Under the pieces are notes generated by a model that worked only from the letters and a program-made list of their open reading frames with translations, had not been told where the DNA came from and made no database searches. DNA of 64,000 nucleotides. It comes from Acanthopleura granulata. Taxonomy: Eukaryota; Mollusca; Polyplacophora; Chitonida; Chitonidae. The translations under genes and the position numbers were made by a program. Below, in pieces: positions 48,101-58,890 of this stretch (its first letter is position 1; each line of letters starts with the position of its first letter). The stretch covers positions 995,667-1,059,666 of the forward strand of contig JABBOT010000080.1 in assembly GCA_016165875.1 (NCBI GenBank). Direction: 5' to 3'.

Positions 48101-51100
48101 AATCTAAAACAGATGGAATCAATCACCAGCTGTTTTGAGGATATATGATATCCATAACATGATTTATTTCTTTATTGGGGAATAAGCTCGCAAACACATC
48201 CGCACGCCCACACATACATATTTGTATTCCAAATCATTATTTCAGTCTTAGGTTTACTGATGCTGAACTTAATCTATATGGCTTGACTTTTTGGCTGATA
48301 ATTATTATATACGGGTTGCACTTGTATGTTATCAACTTGTCTTATATCGGCCAAGTGTGCAAGGAAGCTTGTGAGGCTCATATGTGTTATAATGGACAAA
48401 TACACCTTCAAAATGTGCATATATAGTTTCTTCAGTTTCCACCTCCTGCAAATCATCTTTTACCGCAATATGTTGCAATTTTAGTTGCTTGTTTCATTTG
48501 CTCAAGTTATGCTCAAGAGTAATACTCTTTATTCACCTACCATAGCTGCCTTCATGAGTGGAGGAAATCAGATCTTCCTGAGTACACATTTAATAAAGGC
48601 TATATTAGTGGAAGGTGGAAATAACAAATTTGGCTAATTTATTTTGTGTATATAGCTGTTGTCTTTTGCAGAGGACGTACAGTGTTTCTGCATTCAGCAG
48701 TTTTCATTGAAATAGATGCCTGAAAGTGGGTTGTGCTCAATAACAACCATACTGATTCACATATCCAAAAAGTATGACGTATTTTAGACGTTGTTTGATA
48801 CAAATTTCCAGGGATTCTGTCCGGGTGTCCTCACACCATAATTCTGACAGCAGTCGTATAAGTGAAATATTCTTGAGTACGGCGTAAAACATGAATTAAA
48901 TAAATAAATAATATTAGTTGTGTGGTGAAGTTATTATCTGACCAGTGAAATCTCTTTTAAATTATTAACAAAAATTGCTTTTTTGCATTTTTAGATGTGA
49001 GGTTCGCCCAGGACCGGAATTTCTACTAAGGAAATACCAGTTCGAAAACGATTCCACTTTCATTGTCCACCAGTTTTACTACTCCGACCCGGAGTGCACC
49101 CGTCCAACGTACTCTGTCCGTGCGTCCGGGCGATACCGGCCAGTCCGAAAAGCCTGGTCAGTTCCGGGAGGAACAGAAGTAGACTACAAACTGCTACGGG
49201 TCTCGCTGATGCCATACACTCTGGATATGGCAGACGTGTTGGACGAAAGAGCGAAAACTAGGTGCGCTTATATGGATTTTGAAAAATGGAAACCGTATGA
49301 AGCTCAGAACATTTTCAATTTCCCTGAGAGATCTTCAAAAGTTAGTCAAGAGACTCTGCCGTCCGTGGAAGGTGTTGATTTCGACTGCTCCCACGTGACT
49401 GATTTCACGTTGCATGAGCTTCAGTTGATGAGACTGGAAATTCGACTGCGCCATCCGCATGTGGCGCGCGAGCAGGTTTATCACATCTTAGAATTGAACC
49501 AGATGGGAGCAGATACAATTGAAGAACTCTATCTTGGGGATATCCACACGGAATTGGCACAGCGAAGGTATTATCGACCAAGCAGTTATCAGATTGCCCT
49601 CAGAAAACCAAAGGTGAAGTATTCAGAGCCTTTAGTTATTCTTATCTACAAATTTAAAATAGTATTTATTTATTTATTTGATTGGTGTACTATGCACGCA
49701 AGAATATTTCACTTATACGACGGCGGTCAGCATTTTGGTGGGGGAAAACCTGGCACAGCCAAGGGGGAAACCCACGACCACCCGCCAGCAAGTTGCTGGC
49801 GGTCCTTCCCAAGTAAAACCGGAGAGGATGCCAGCAATTTAAAAATAGTACACTTTAATCTTCTAACTCTACTTTCAAATTCTTTGATACCAAGAATTGT
49901 AACGGAACCGTGACAAACGGGCGCACGTGTACTAAACACCTTGCCTTGCAGAACACTTTTTCAGTGAGGCACAATGTTCTGCTCAAGCTTATTCAGATCA
50001 CATCAAGCTGTTAACAGCAGGTCTTATTATTACAGATGACGTTGTGGAGGACATCAGTTAGGACCATGCAGATCATGTAATGCTACTGAGTTCCAACGCT
50101 CTTTACGCTATGACTGGACAGCCTCTCTGTCACGCGTTTGGTTCCGCTCGACCATGTCATTAGTCTGTATATTTTGTAGTCAATCAGAGTTTATCTTTTG
50201 CTTTGCATGTTAAGTTGTCAAAAACGGCGGTGGTGTTGGCTGAAGTAACCTGAAATGGTTTGAATCGTTCAAGGATCAACAGCATGGGAAAGTTTTGGAA
50301 TGTTGGTTACCAGTCTTGTCAGTCTTGATGGGAATATGACAAGTTTAAATTACAGATAAGAACTGAAATACGACATCCTCTATATATATGCTATATCGTA
50401 TTGCTGTTGTTGTTGCGGATAATGACTTAGCTGATATCGGCATGTGGCTAGTCGCCAGGGCGATGAAACATGTAAAGTTCAGTTAATCGTTCACTGTACT
50501 TTTTAGAATCATGCTATATTTACAAATCTTAAGAAATCTTAAGTGTTACACCGGTGAAGTAGCCACTATACAAAATGGTTATTTGTCAGTACGTAATTTA
50601 CAAATTGTACTTATTTCTGTGCCATACAAAGCTGTAAATTTGCACTACTTTTCAAAAGTATACAAATGATATTTGTCAACCTACAATTATTGTTTCGGTG
50701 CATTACACTGGAATTCTGTGTTATATTTTATAGTGAAACTATGAAGACAGGTTTAAGAGTCTGGTAAGTGAAAACGTTAAATTCTTATCATGTTTGGTAT
50801 TCACGTCATGGTGCCTATCTACCAGACGTACAATCTGCAACAAATTCCGTATGCAAAGAATGACTCAAAACGTGTAATGTAGAGATGTAACTGCCGATCA
50901 TATGTGTGCCTTGGGCACGGATTTTTGTGCCAGTTCCATGTACGTAAATTTCAATGTTTAACTTATCAACACTTTTATGCATCAGATGTTAAACACTTGG
51001 AGATTATAGCATTATGGTAAAGGTCTGCATACATGCTTTAGACACTTATGGGTAGAACTTAAATATATATCTATATTTATTAAACATGCTTGTTTGAAGT

Positions 51101-54100
51101 TTAATCACCCATTAGACGCATTGGGGAGTTGGCCATTTTACAGTGAAACATTTATGACAGAAGTGAGGTGAAAAGAGTTCAACTTTCTGAACAAATTGCC
51201 TTGTAGGACTTGTCCCGGTCATGACTACACAAAACAGACATGTTCAATCCGAATGTCCCTGTATGTTCGAAGGTACGCAAAAGACTTTGTGTTTAAAGAG
51301 AACAACCAGTATCCCCCTTTAACACGTGTTGTAAACTGTTCACCGAACAGCAGCTTGCGAGTCCAGTTTGCGAGACTATTGCCACCAACTGATCAGAAAC
51401 AGACATGTTTAGAGGCAGATCTGGGGTGGCACTTCATTGGATGGCCGAAAAGGGCAAGCCCTGATTGGCAGGTTCTTCACGTCGGCGACACGCCGAAGAA
51501 TGCCGAAAGTTGGCGAGAAGGCGGTTTGTCTGGTCAAGATAAAGTAAGCTGTGGTAGTTTGAATCCGAGGTTCGAATGTCAGCAGCACCAGCCACCCATC
51601 GTCAGTCAACGATCAGATACAAATAAACAACTACGGTCCTCAACACTCGAACTCAAGCCTTCACCGTTTAACATCCGTTTTTCACAGTTTGGTTGTTATG
51701 CTGCCAAGCAAGCGTAGAAGCTGTCAAAACATACAAGCAAAAATGCAAAGTGAGTGTTCTTCTGAAAGACGCCGACTGTATATTACTCCTGTTTTGGTTT
51801 CGCTAACGAGTGAAAAGCAATTTTGCCAACGAGATTGTTACAAAATATAGACTTGGCGTTAAAACGTAGCTTGCGCTAATCCACATCCATTAGCAGGCAC
51901 ACCCATAATAGGCGTAGCTCTCATGTTTAGCCAATTTCCTCAACTTTTTTTGCATTCAAAATTCCACGTTTCAGCAGGTCTTTCTACAGAGGATTTGGTG
52001 AAGATAACTGTACTAATAGTCAAGGCATCTACATATATTTCCGACGTCACGCAAAGAGTAGCTCCAGGTGGCCGTTTGTTTCAGGTTTCCACCAACAGCT
52101 AATTGTCGTTAGTGCTACTTGACAGGTACACGCAGTGTGTAGAGATTTGATACACCCATGATGGTGCTAAGTGTTTAGAGTATTCCCTCGGTCGAAAGAC
52201 GCCACCTCTTTTCGTACACTTAAAATTATGACCAGAGGAAGATGCACATAGTTATCGTTCGCTACAGTATCCCTTTGTGACTGTGACGTTTGCAATCCGT
52301 TTAGGTTTTATTCACTGCTGTATTATACACATTTTCATTAAATCAAGACAGACACTGTGTATATCGTTACGCATTTATATCACTTCGTTTAGTAGCCTTG
52401 ATATAAAACTGTTACGCAAATGTTATCGGACCGGAACTTAACACACCATTACCGCTAACCAGCCCGATCCTTACCTGGTCATGTTAGCAAAGGATTTAAA
52501 CGAAAATATAAAATTTCAGACTTGCTACTCAAACCCACTGTAGGCCTCCACTGAACGCATTTATTACCTTATGACAGACTAGACTGAGGAGGGAATCGAA
52601 GGCTTCAAGAAGTATTTTGACATCACGATGAAGATAGGAAATCAGCTATCTGATTCTGCCCTTTAGTGAGAGTGGAAAGTCCTTGTTAAGGAAACTATTC
52701 TTTGATGGTGTACTGTATTTGTTAATATTCATCAGCTATTGAATCAGATGGGTCGGGTATTCTTGCCTGTTGGATCATGATAGTGAAAGTGCCAGGCATG
52801 ACATGCGCATCAGGCTCAGATAACAGCATTATATGTAGTTAATCTTTATTCGGGGCTCATTTTTGTTTTCATAACGTTTTGATAAAGTAAAATACGTAAA
52901 CAAAATGATATTAACATTTGCCTATTGGGAGAGGGTGTCGTAGGTTATCCTTTCTTTTTTCGCGAACTATTGTAAAGAATGCTTTGTAGGATTTGCCAGT
53001 TCTCTATAAACAAAGGGTGGCAATTTTCCCAACTTAATCTTATGGGCTCCAAATCCACCTTTCTCAGGACTTTGTACAGAGCTGATCTTTTTTTTTTTCG
53101 CCTAAACGAATGAGGATTCGAAAAGCAACAAGAACACAAAGAAGAGACCTTTTGTTATGTTAATTTCCCAAGTGTCAGAGCAAATGTCTTTTCTGGCTTC
53201 ATACTGAACTCTTCATTCTGGCAGTGCCTGTAGCTATGTAATTATGGTGATACATCCAGATCAGATTCGAACTGGAAATACACCTAAGTAGTAAATGGGT
53301 TAATTTTTTGTCTTTTTAGCTCGAAATGAATTGAGCTACGTGACTCCGTTGATAGCAGTCCGTTATCAGTTCGGCTTATACGTTATGCGTTAACTTCAGT
53401 GGACGATGCGAGGCCAGTTCAGGCACCATGATATAGCTGCGAAATTGATTAGCTTATGTTCATTTACGGTTCTTTCCGCGAAGATAATGAGATGGAAAAA
53501 TTAGCTTAGTGGGCCTTGTGAATTTTCTACCTTCATTTGAAAGTAACACACATTAGTGACACCCAAAAGATGCTAAATCCTCCGATCTGGAGATTAACTG
53601 GAACTTCGTCGACAACTTCTCATTCTTCAGGAATTGAAAGACTTTGTAGTGTACGTGCTTCGTTTCGTTTAGTTTAATTGGCGCATAAAATGCAATCGTG
53701 TGCAAAGTTGATTTACCTGCCTCCTAAATCCGAGCATCCTATTCTCTTATGGGGGCGGGAGAGAGGGAGACGGGATCTTCCAGCAGGGTACAGTATCCAG
53801 ACGTGCTCTGACACCAGAGTTTAACATTTAATCTTCCAGTGAAACACAATGACACTGGAATTGTCTTGCCACCTTGTTTCCAGGTGCGCTGTTTACTTTG
53901 GGCCTTGACGTAAACACCTCGTGTTTGGACAATTTGTTGCATCAACACGTTGTTGTTAATCATTGATGTATATTTCTCTAACAGGTGTCCACCAGTTGTC
54001 AGCTGTTTATCATTACGCCTGGAAACATGACCTTGTCGCCGTGTGGCTATACACCTCACCAGTGGATACACCTGCAATAGCGGCTGGTATTAGAACATCT

Positions 54101-56349
54101 CATTCATGTATAACTCACAATGGCTTGCCTAAAACTCGCATACAAAACAATTTGAACATATCTATCATTCGGATGGTTCAGACTTATAGAGGACTTGTGT
54201 TAGAGGCTATTTTGGGTTCAGGTTAAAAACTTTATTCCTCTTTATAAATGAAACTATTTGAAGCTGCATACTCAAACTTGGCTGAAATTGTACTACCACA
54301 GTACAGAATCAGCGGTCAATAATTTGAAAGCATATATATTTTAATAGAGCTTAATTTGGATTACAGTTTTAGTCTGGAATCGCTTTCTAATAAAGCGGGC
54401 CCCAGAATGCTTCTTAGTTTCTAAATGTAGACCTATAAACAAGAGGTTAGAAGCTACTGATTACCTGTAAACAAGAGGTCAGAAGCTATTGATTACCTGT
54501 ATCTTTATCTCACATATCTTGTTCAGTGGGCTGTCTTACTGACTGGAACGCCTTAGCCTGTGCTACTGTTTAGTGATTTTTTTCTCACTATGCTTTTTCG
54601 TCATTCAGTCAGGTGCCTTCTTCAGTTGGGTGTCTCAGTTAGCTAGGTATCTTATTCAGTCAGGTGTTTAATGAGCCAGTTGTCTCACTGAATCAGTTGC
54701 TCTCTTCATTCAGATGTCTTGTTGAACCAGGTTTCTTATTTAGCCAGGTGTCTTAATGAGTGAAGTAGATAATCTTATTCAGTCCGATGTCATAATCAGT
54801 CGCATGTCTTATTAAGTCGGCATAGGTTTACTTTGTTGTGCTATACAATGGACCATCTTATTTCAATGATATTTCAATGAAGTCAGTGAATTATTTTGTT
54901 ACTAAGGGCTGATATGGCTTACGAGCATAAAAAGTTGTTCATTTGAAGAAGGAGAATAATGTTACAATATTTGTTCACGCCTCGAGTCATTGGCATTCCA
55001 CAAGCCCGCACATGGGAAACATTGGAAAGTAAGCTACAACAAAATCAGCCCTCTTTCTGAAAAACAGGCACAGAGCACAACTCTGTAAATTTGTTCGACC
55101 TGACAAGCTTTTCTTTAATTTGGCACTAGCCCGACTTGAAGCAATTCATCCGTTGCCATTAGTTTGTCTGTATTAACGTAGACTTGGATAAATCCGCATT
55201 TTATAGTTTCACAACACAGTGTCATTATCTGAAATATTAAGATCAATTTCCGGAAGATGCATTTGCTAGTTTCGGTTTAGTATAATATGATAAAAGACTA
55301 CAGTGCAGAGTTTAAAAACCACAGCAGCGATGACAGTGTAAAAGTTGGCAAATGGTCACACTTTAACCGGTGAAATACGGTCTCATGTAAGTTTACCTCA
55401 GTTAGGGTTTTAATCTAACTGTTCATGCAAGTGTTTAGGTAAGGGCTTGCCAAGTCATATGGAATCGACCCGGAAGAGGGTCTATTGATCCAGCAGTGTT
55501 CCAACCCTTACTGGCGCTCCGGGAATGAAGGCAAACTTGGAATAACATGTATCAGTATGTATATTTTGTGTGTTACAGATGTCGTCAAGCTGCGCGGTGT
55601 GTGACAGACTTGCCAACGCGGACGTCTTCTTCCCACCTGAGCTGCGACAGCGGCATGCTACCATGATGAGCCTGTCAGGAGAATGGGTCAGCCAGCGTTG
55701 TGAAACCCGTCCCCATGGGATGTTCTTAACTCGCCGACTTATCTTCGCCGAGAACAGTCACCGCTGGAAGGGCCATTACGTATTCTTCCACGACCCGCTC
55801 TGCCATGACAAAACCTTTACGCTCTACGCACAGGGGAACTACGCCCCTGGAAGTGCCTCAGAGGTCATTTCCGGAGCACGCCATTACGATTTCAAGGTCA
55901 ATAGGGTAAAGGTAACGCCAAACGACCGGAAGACTACGGACTTGTTTAATGGATACTCAGGAGATGGCTGTGGGAAACCTCAGTCATGGCGAGAGAACGT
56001 AGAGCAGGACGTTACGCATACCAACGGATGTGAAACACTGGGAATTCGACTTCCCTATATTGAATATGACCTTATGAAAATGGAATACAAGCACTGGAAA
56101 TATCACCTTTTCATTGGACAAAGACCTACCGATGGTAAACCAATCAAATCTCCTGACAGGCGCCCGACGTCGTTTCAGGCACCTTTGGTGAAATGTGAAC
56201 CAATGGTAGTTGCACTTGCATACACCAAAGGCCACGATCGTCGGGCTGTAGATGACCACAGTTCAACAGCTAACTCGGTGCATCTCACTGATCTGACGTC
56301 ACTTGGAGTCTGCCTCTGTGTAGTCACACTGTTAAGAACGATAAGTTAA
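33980..56349 (+). CDS. APCDD1: APCDD1 orthologue, Wnt-pathway inhibitor (4 coding exons)
   Basis: Exons 33980-34019, 35393-35537, 48995-49613 and 55579-56349 join in phase (introns phase 1, 2, 0) into 524 residues; human APCDD1 has 514. Residues 1-24 form a signal peptide (MERYAIGFWLSLLGLLQWIC). Two APCDDC domains follow, each with a W(T/V)S..C(E)xRP opening: GLWTSYRCEVRPGPEF (~55-70) and GEWVSQRCETRP (~302-313). Hallmarks matching vertebrate APCDD1 are GGTEVDY, LYLGDIHT, YYRPSSYQ, DVTHTNGC (412-419), LFIGQRP and LVKCEP. The C-terminus has a short hydrophobic run (SLGVCLCVVTLL) where vertebrate APCDD1 has its membrane segment. The human protein inhibits Wnt signalling upstream at the cell surface, binding WNT3A and LRP5. 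No break or frameshift is seen. Confidence 0.93.
34020..35392 (+). other. APCDD1 intron 1
   Basis: 1.4 kb, GT-AG. It holds a 27-base poly-A run (35121-35147) and no recognised element. Confidence 0.7.
35393..35537 (+). CDS. APCDD1: APCDD1 coding exon 2
   Basis: Borders are tttgttttag and GTATGT. It completes the signal peptide and leads to PPNVSGLWTSY, the entry to the first APCDDC domain. It ends in phase 2; the last two bases AG plus A from exon 3 make the Arg before CEVRPGPEF. Confidence 0.88.
36084..36128. repeat. AAAT microsatellite
   Basis: About ten AAAT units, one with a G. It could be the expanded tail of an old SINE, though no SINE body is seen next to it. Confidence 0.8.
36197..36228. 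repeat. Small hairpin, 11-nt perfect arms
   Basis: TAGTCTCACAC and its reverse complement GTGTGAGACTA around a 10-nt loop. The arm string also occurs at 17524-17537 and, in part, at 17676. It may be a remnant of a small inverted-repeat element. Confidence 0.5.
38388..38464. repeat. 20-bp tandem repeat, about four copies
   Basis: The unit is GTTGCATTCACAATGACTCT with small changes. No function is apparent. Confidence 0.75.
43941..44090 (-). mobile_element. SINE fragment, minus orientation
   Basis: ATTTATTTATTTATTTGATTGG tail, then CTCGAGAATATTTC, CCCACGACCATCCGCACG and TAGACCTTCCCGCGTATC. The core is partly deleted and the head is missing. Confidence 0.6.
47728..47975 (+). mobile_element. 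tRNA-derived SINE, full length (best copy)
   Basis: The head GGCCTCCGTGGCTCAATTGA continues as TTAGCGCGCTAG, a clear tRNA A box. GTGAGTTCAAGCCC is the B box for RNA polymerase III. The body has GTACGTGGGAAGGTCTGCC, CAACCTGCGGATG and CCACCATAATGCTGG, and the tail ends in AAATAAATAAACAAAT. This copy defines the family for the other fragments. Confidence 0.8.
48809..48912 (+). mobile_element. SINE 3' fragment
   Basis: CACACCATAATTCTGACAGC, GTCGTATAAGTGAAATATTC, TTGAGTACGGCGTAAAACAT and an AAATAAATAAATA tail. It ends about 80 bp before APCDD1 exon 3. Confidence 0.65.
48995..49613 (+). CDS. APCDD1: APCDD1 coding exon 3
   Basis: 619 nt, acceptor tttgcatttttag, donor AAG|GTGAAG. It codes most of the first APCDDC domain, from CEVRPGPEF to YYRPSSYQIALRKPK. 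A stronger-looking GTATTA at 49568 is rejected because it would cut the conserved RPSSYQ motif and break the phase. The frame runs on past the donor into a SINE until 49913, which is intron read-through. Confidence 0.92.
49665..49835 (-). mobile_element. Truncated SINE with target-site duplications next to the exon 3 donor
   Basis: It is flanked by AATTTAAAATAGTA (49651-49664) and AATTTAAAAATAGTA (49836-49850), a near-perfect duplication that marks LINE-type retroposition. Inside are the TTTATTTATTTGATTGGTGT tail, GACGGCGGTCAGCATTTTGG and CCCACGACCACCCGCC. The tRNA head is absent, so the insertion was 5'-truncated. It begins about 50 bp after the exon 3 splice donor. Confidence 0.8.
51196..51717 (+). 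other. 173-codon open frame in intron 3, unknown
   Basis: This open frame is long for intronic DNA. It starts only at TTG; the first ATG is 20 codons in. The peptide has no domain I know. The DNA contains a B-box-like GAGGTTCGAATGTC near 51569-51582, so it may be a diverged tRNA-related repeat read by chance. Confidence 0.2.
54434..54500. repeat. 36-bp direct repeat, two copies
   Basis: TAAACAAGAGGTTAGAAGCT and ACTGATTACCTG, repeated with two changes. Confidence 0.75.
54600..54820. repeat. ~22-bp degenerate tandem repeat
   Basis: TTATTCAGTCAGGTGTCTTA-like units recur about ten times with many changes. Confidence 0.6.
55579..56349 (+). CDS. APCDD1: APCDD1 coding exon 4
   Basis: Acceptor tgtgttacag, then 256 codons and TAA. 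It codes a Cys-rich linker (CAVCDRL), the whole second APCDDC domain and the C-terminal hydrophobic run. It is nearly collinear with the vertebrate protein until the last ~50 residues, which diverge. Confidence 0.93.
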   Translation: MSSSCAVCDRLANADVFFPPELRQRHATMMSLSGEWVSQRCETRPHGMFLTRRLIFAENSHRWKGHYVFFHDPLCHDKTFTLYAQGNYAPGSASEVISGARHYDFKVNRVKVTPNDRKTTDLFNGYSGDGCGKPQSWRENVEQDVTHTNGCETLGIRLPYIEYDLMKMEYKHWKYHLFIGQRPTDGKPIKSPDRRPTSFQAPLVKCEPMVVALAYTKGHDRRAVDDHSSTANSVHLTDLTSLGVCLCVVTLLRTIS

Positions 56350-56424
56350 TCCCAGTTAGCTTCTTCTAAAATGTTGCCTCGCTGCTCAGAAATCGTCCGA
56401 AATAAGCTAGCACAAGTGTATTAA

Positions 56425-56430
56425 AATAAA
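56425..56430 (+). promoter_or_regulatory. Candidate poly(A) signal of APCDD1
   Basis: AATAAA 75 nt after the stop codon, followed by GTATTTGTGGGGGTTT, a GT-rich stretch as expected downstream of a cleavage site. Confidence 0.55.
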
Positions 56431-56757
56431 AACGGGTATTTGTGGGGGTTTATAAAGAATTTGTAATTTAGTCGTTAGACTGTTGGCAATGTGAGCACGT
56501 TGAGGATATTATAGGCAAAAGTGTGTTGTGAATTTCAGAGAAGGAGATCCCAAAACATGTCAAACATATGTATAGTGATGACATCGCAGCTCAAACACGC
56601 CCCAGAGCTTGGCGGCACACACCGTACTCCGTCTGTATTCTGACCGAGAGAGAGTGTACGGCAATCCACAATAATTACTCACTCACTGGTTTTATTGTGC
56701 AGAACTAAAGTAGGATGTTTATAGGTCTAGTGGAAGATGTGGGAATTATTGAACCAC

Positions 56758-57103
56758 GTGGTAGCGTGACAGGCGCATTGAACGATGTGGTAACATGACG
56801 GACGTATTGGGCAATGTGGTTACGTGACGGGTGTATTGGACGAAGCGATAATTTGACAGGTGTAGTGGGCAATGTGGTAACGTGATGGGCGTATCGGACC
56901 ATCTGGTGGCGTGACAGGCGTATTGGACGATGCTGTAATGTGGCAAGCGTATTGGACGAAGTGATAACGTGATAGGCTTATTGGGCAGTGTTGTAGTAAC
57001 GTGACGGGCGAATTGGGCAATGTGGTGACGTGACGGACTAATTGGGCTGTGTGGTAATTTGACGGGCGTATTGGACGATGTTGTAACGTGGCAGGTGTAT
57101 TGG
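56758..57103. repeat. 29-bp minisatellite, about 12 copies
   Basis: The unit is GTGGTAACGTGACGGGCGTA plus TTGGACGAT. One unit has three extra bases. Reading frames through it are repeats of short peptides, not genes. Confidence 0.9.
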
Positions 57104-57534
57104 AAACTGCCGCTCAGTGGATTCAATGGACATGAAGAATTATTTGTCAGAAAGGCAAAATGCTCAGAAACACTGATACCTCGGAATATGCAATTAGCAA
57201 GAACGACATAGTTATTTTCATATACTATAAAGATTGACTACCTCGTACTGTAATGTTATCAGTAAATGTTTGAAATGAAGGGAAGCGTCAAACATGATGC
57301 TATGTCATATATGTTACTGTAGTGGGCCAGAATAGACTGGCTAACTACAAGCCAGCCCACAGGAATTTCCCATTGGCCTTTTGGTAGAAACTCGATATCA
57401 AAGCTCGCTGGTTCACATTTCTTGGTCATGTTATGAGTTTAGTCTCGGTAATGACTTTCGAATGGTTTCGAATTATAGCGTTATAAAATAGGTATGTGTA
57501 TATAAGTATAGATGTAACGCCTTGAATAATACCT

Positions 57535-58044
57535 GTACCTGTGGGAGTCTGCACCCTGCGTGTTATACGATTGGACGTGTGCGTCCTGCGTGCTGTACGA
57601 TTGGACATGTGAGTCCTACGTGTTATATGTTTGGACGTCTGTGCCTTGCCTGCTGTATGTTTGGACGTCTGCATGCCACGTGCTGTATATTTGAACGTTT
57701 GCGTGCGGTGTGCTGTACGTTTGAACATCTGCATGCCACGTGTTGTACATTTTGATGTTTGCCTCCCGTATGTGGTACGTTTGAACGTGTTCGTCCTGCG
57801 CGCTGTACGTCTGAACGTCTGTGTGCCGCGTGCCGTGCGTCTAGACGTTTCAGCGTTGTTCCGTGCGTTGTTATGTGCTACGCTTGGACGCCTGCGTCCT
57901 GTATACAGCATGTTTGGACGTCCGAGGCCAGCGTGCTTTACGTGTAGACGCATGGATGTCTGCGTTCCATTTATTGTGCATTTGGACGTTTGCGTCCTGT
58001 ATGTTGTACGTTCGGACGCCTGCCTCCCATAAGCTGTACATTTT
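57535..58044. repeat. 30-bp minisatellite, about 17 copies
   Basis: The unit is roughly TGGACGTCTGCGTGCCGCGT plus GCTGTACGTT. As 30 is ten codons, frames of 133 codons (57631-58032, plus) and 175 codons (57426-57953, minus) stay open and encode 10-residue peptide repeats. There is no start context, splice signal or composition to suggest a gene. Confidence 0.88.
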
Positions 58045-58380
58045 AGATCATTTTATCAGTGTTATCATTTCTGTTGTTTAGATGAATATATCATATTCCG
58101 TAATAAAATAATTAATCGCTGTAGTTTCAGCTTTCTCCAGTTATGTTTGTCGGTGTAATCACTCTTTAAAACTTTCCCTGTACTTTGTCCTTCGCTATAT
58201 GCTAACCGTGATGATGAGTTGAACTCTGGGACTTAATTTCATTGCCAAATAAGGCTTGATCTGTTAATTAGCGCGTTTGTTCAAATCCATTTCCTGTTTG
58301 TGCTATTTTACTGAGCTTTTAGAAAAACTGAAATGGAAGTCTCCTTTTTGTTTAATCTCTTGGCACTTATAAAAGTCTCC

Positions 58381-58506
58381 GTCTGTACGTGGGATGATCT
58401 GCCAGCAACCTTCGGATGGTCGTGGGTTTCCCCTGGGCTCTCCCCGGTTAACTCTCACCACAGTGCCAGTGCGGCGTAAAACATCACTCAAGTAAAATAA
58501 AAGAAT
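58381..58506 (+). mobile_element. SINE fragment
   Basis: GTCTGTACGTGGGATGATCT, GCCAGCAACCTTCGGATGG, TCGTGGGTTTCCCCTGGGC and a GCGGCGTAAAACATCACTC tail. Part of the core (the TATAAGTGAAATATTCTTG section) is deleted. Confidence 0.6.
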
Positions 58507-58692
58507 AAACTTACAAAAGCGTGCTTCATCAAGCAATCATTGGTTTCTCAAACATTAATGCCGGCAAATTACATGCATAACCTATATGGTGCCCGCACTG
58601 GTCAGTATTGAAGGGCTTTTGTTTTATAAGCTCTCAGCTATGCCTATTCCTGACTGAAGGTTAATGATAATAACAGCCGTCTTGTACTGGCA

Positions 58693-58890
58693 AAGGACAT
58701 GACATTGCTTAACGCCATTCTCAGGAATACTTCACGAATATAATGGCGGTCCTTTTGATCGATGGAGGAAACCGGAGTCCCTGGAGTAAACCACGAAACT
58801 TGGCAAGTTACTTTTTCACGTGCGATGTACACCATATCGTCTACATTAAACGTTAGACTGTGCCACAAGGCCACACGAGCGTCGTCGACC
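58693..58890 (-). mobile_element. Diverged SINE-like element
   Basis: CATTGCTTAACGCCATTCTC, AGGAATACTTCACGAATATA and GGAGGAAACCGGAGTCCCTG resemble both SINE types in this window. The match is partial. Confidence 0.4.

Larger units (their letters stand above)
35538..48994 (+). other. APCDD1 intron 2 (13.5 kb)
   Basis: A large GT-AG intron with SINE copies (43941-44090, 47728-47975, 48809-48912), an AAAT microsatellite (36084-36128), a 20-bp tandem repeat (38388-38464) and an A/AAAAC-rich run (46686-46716). No nested gene was recognised on either strand. Confidence 0.75.
49851..55578 (+). other. Rest of APCDD1 intron 3
   Basis: About 5.7 kb. It contains a 173-codon open frame (51196-51717), a two-copy 36-bp repeat (54434-54500) and a ~22-bp degenerate repeat (54600-54820). 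No nested gene was recognised. Confidence 0.6.

Noticed and set aside
49614..49913. Continuation of APCDD1 exon 3 to a stop at 49913
   Set aside because: The donor at 49614 fits the family alignment, and the extension is made of a SINE.
57426..58032. Repeat proteins of 175 and 133 residues on opposite strands
   Set aside because: Both are translations of a 30-bp minisatellite; open frames on both strands are expected from the period.
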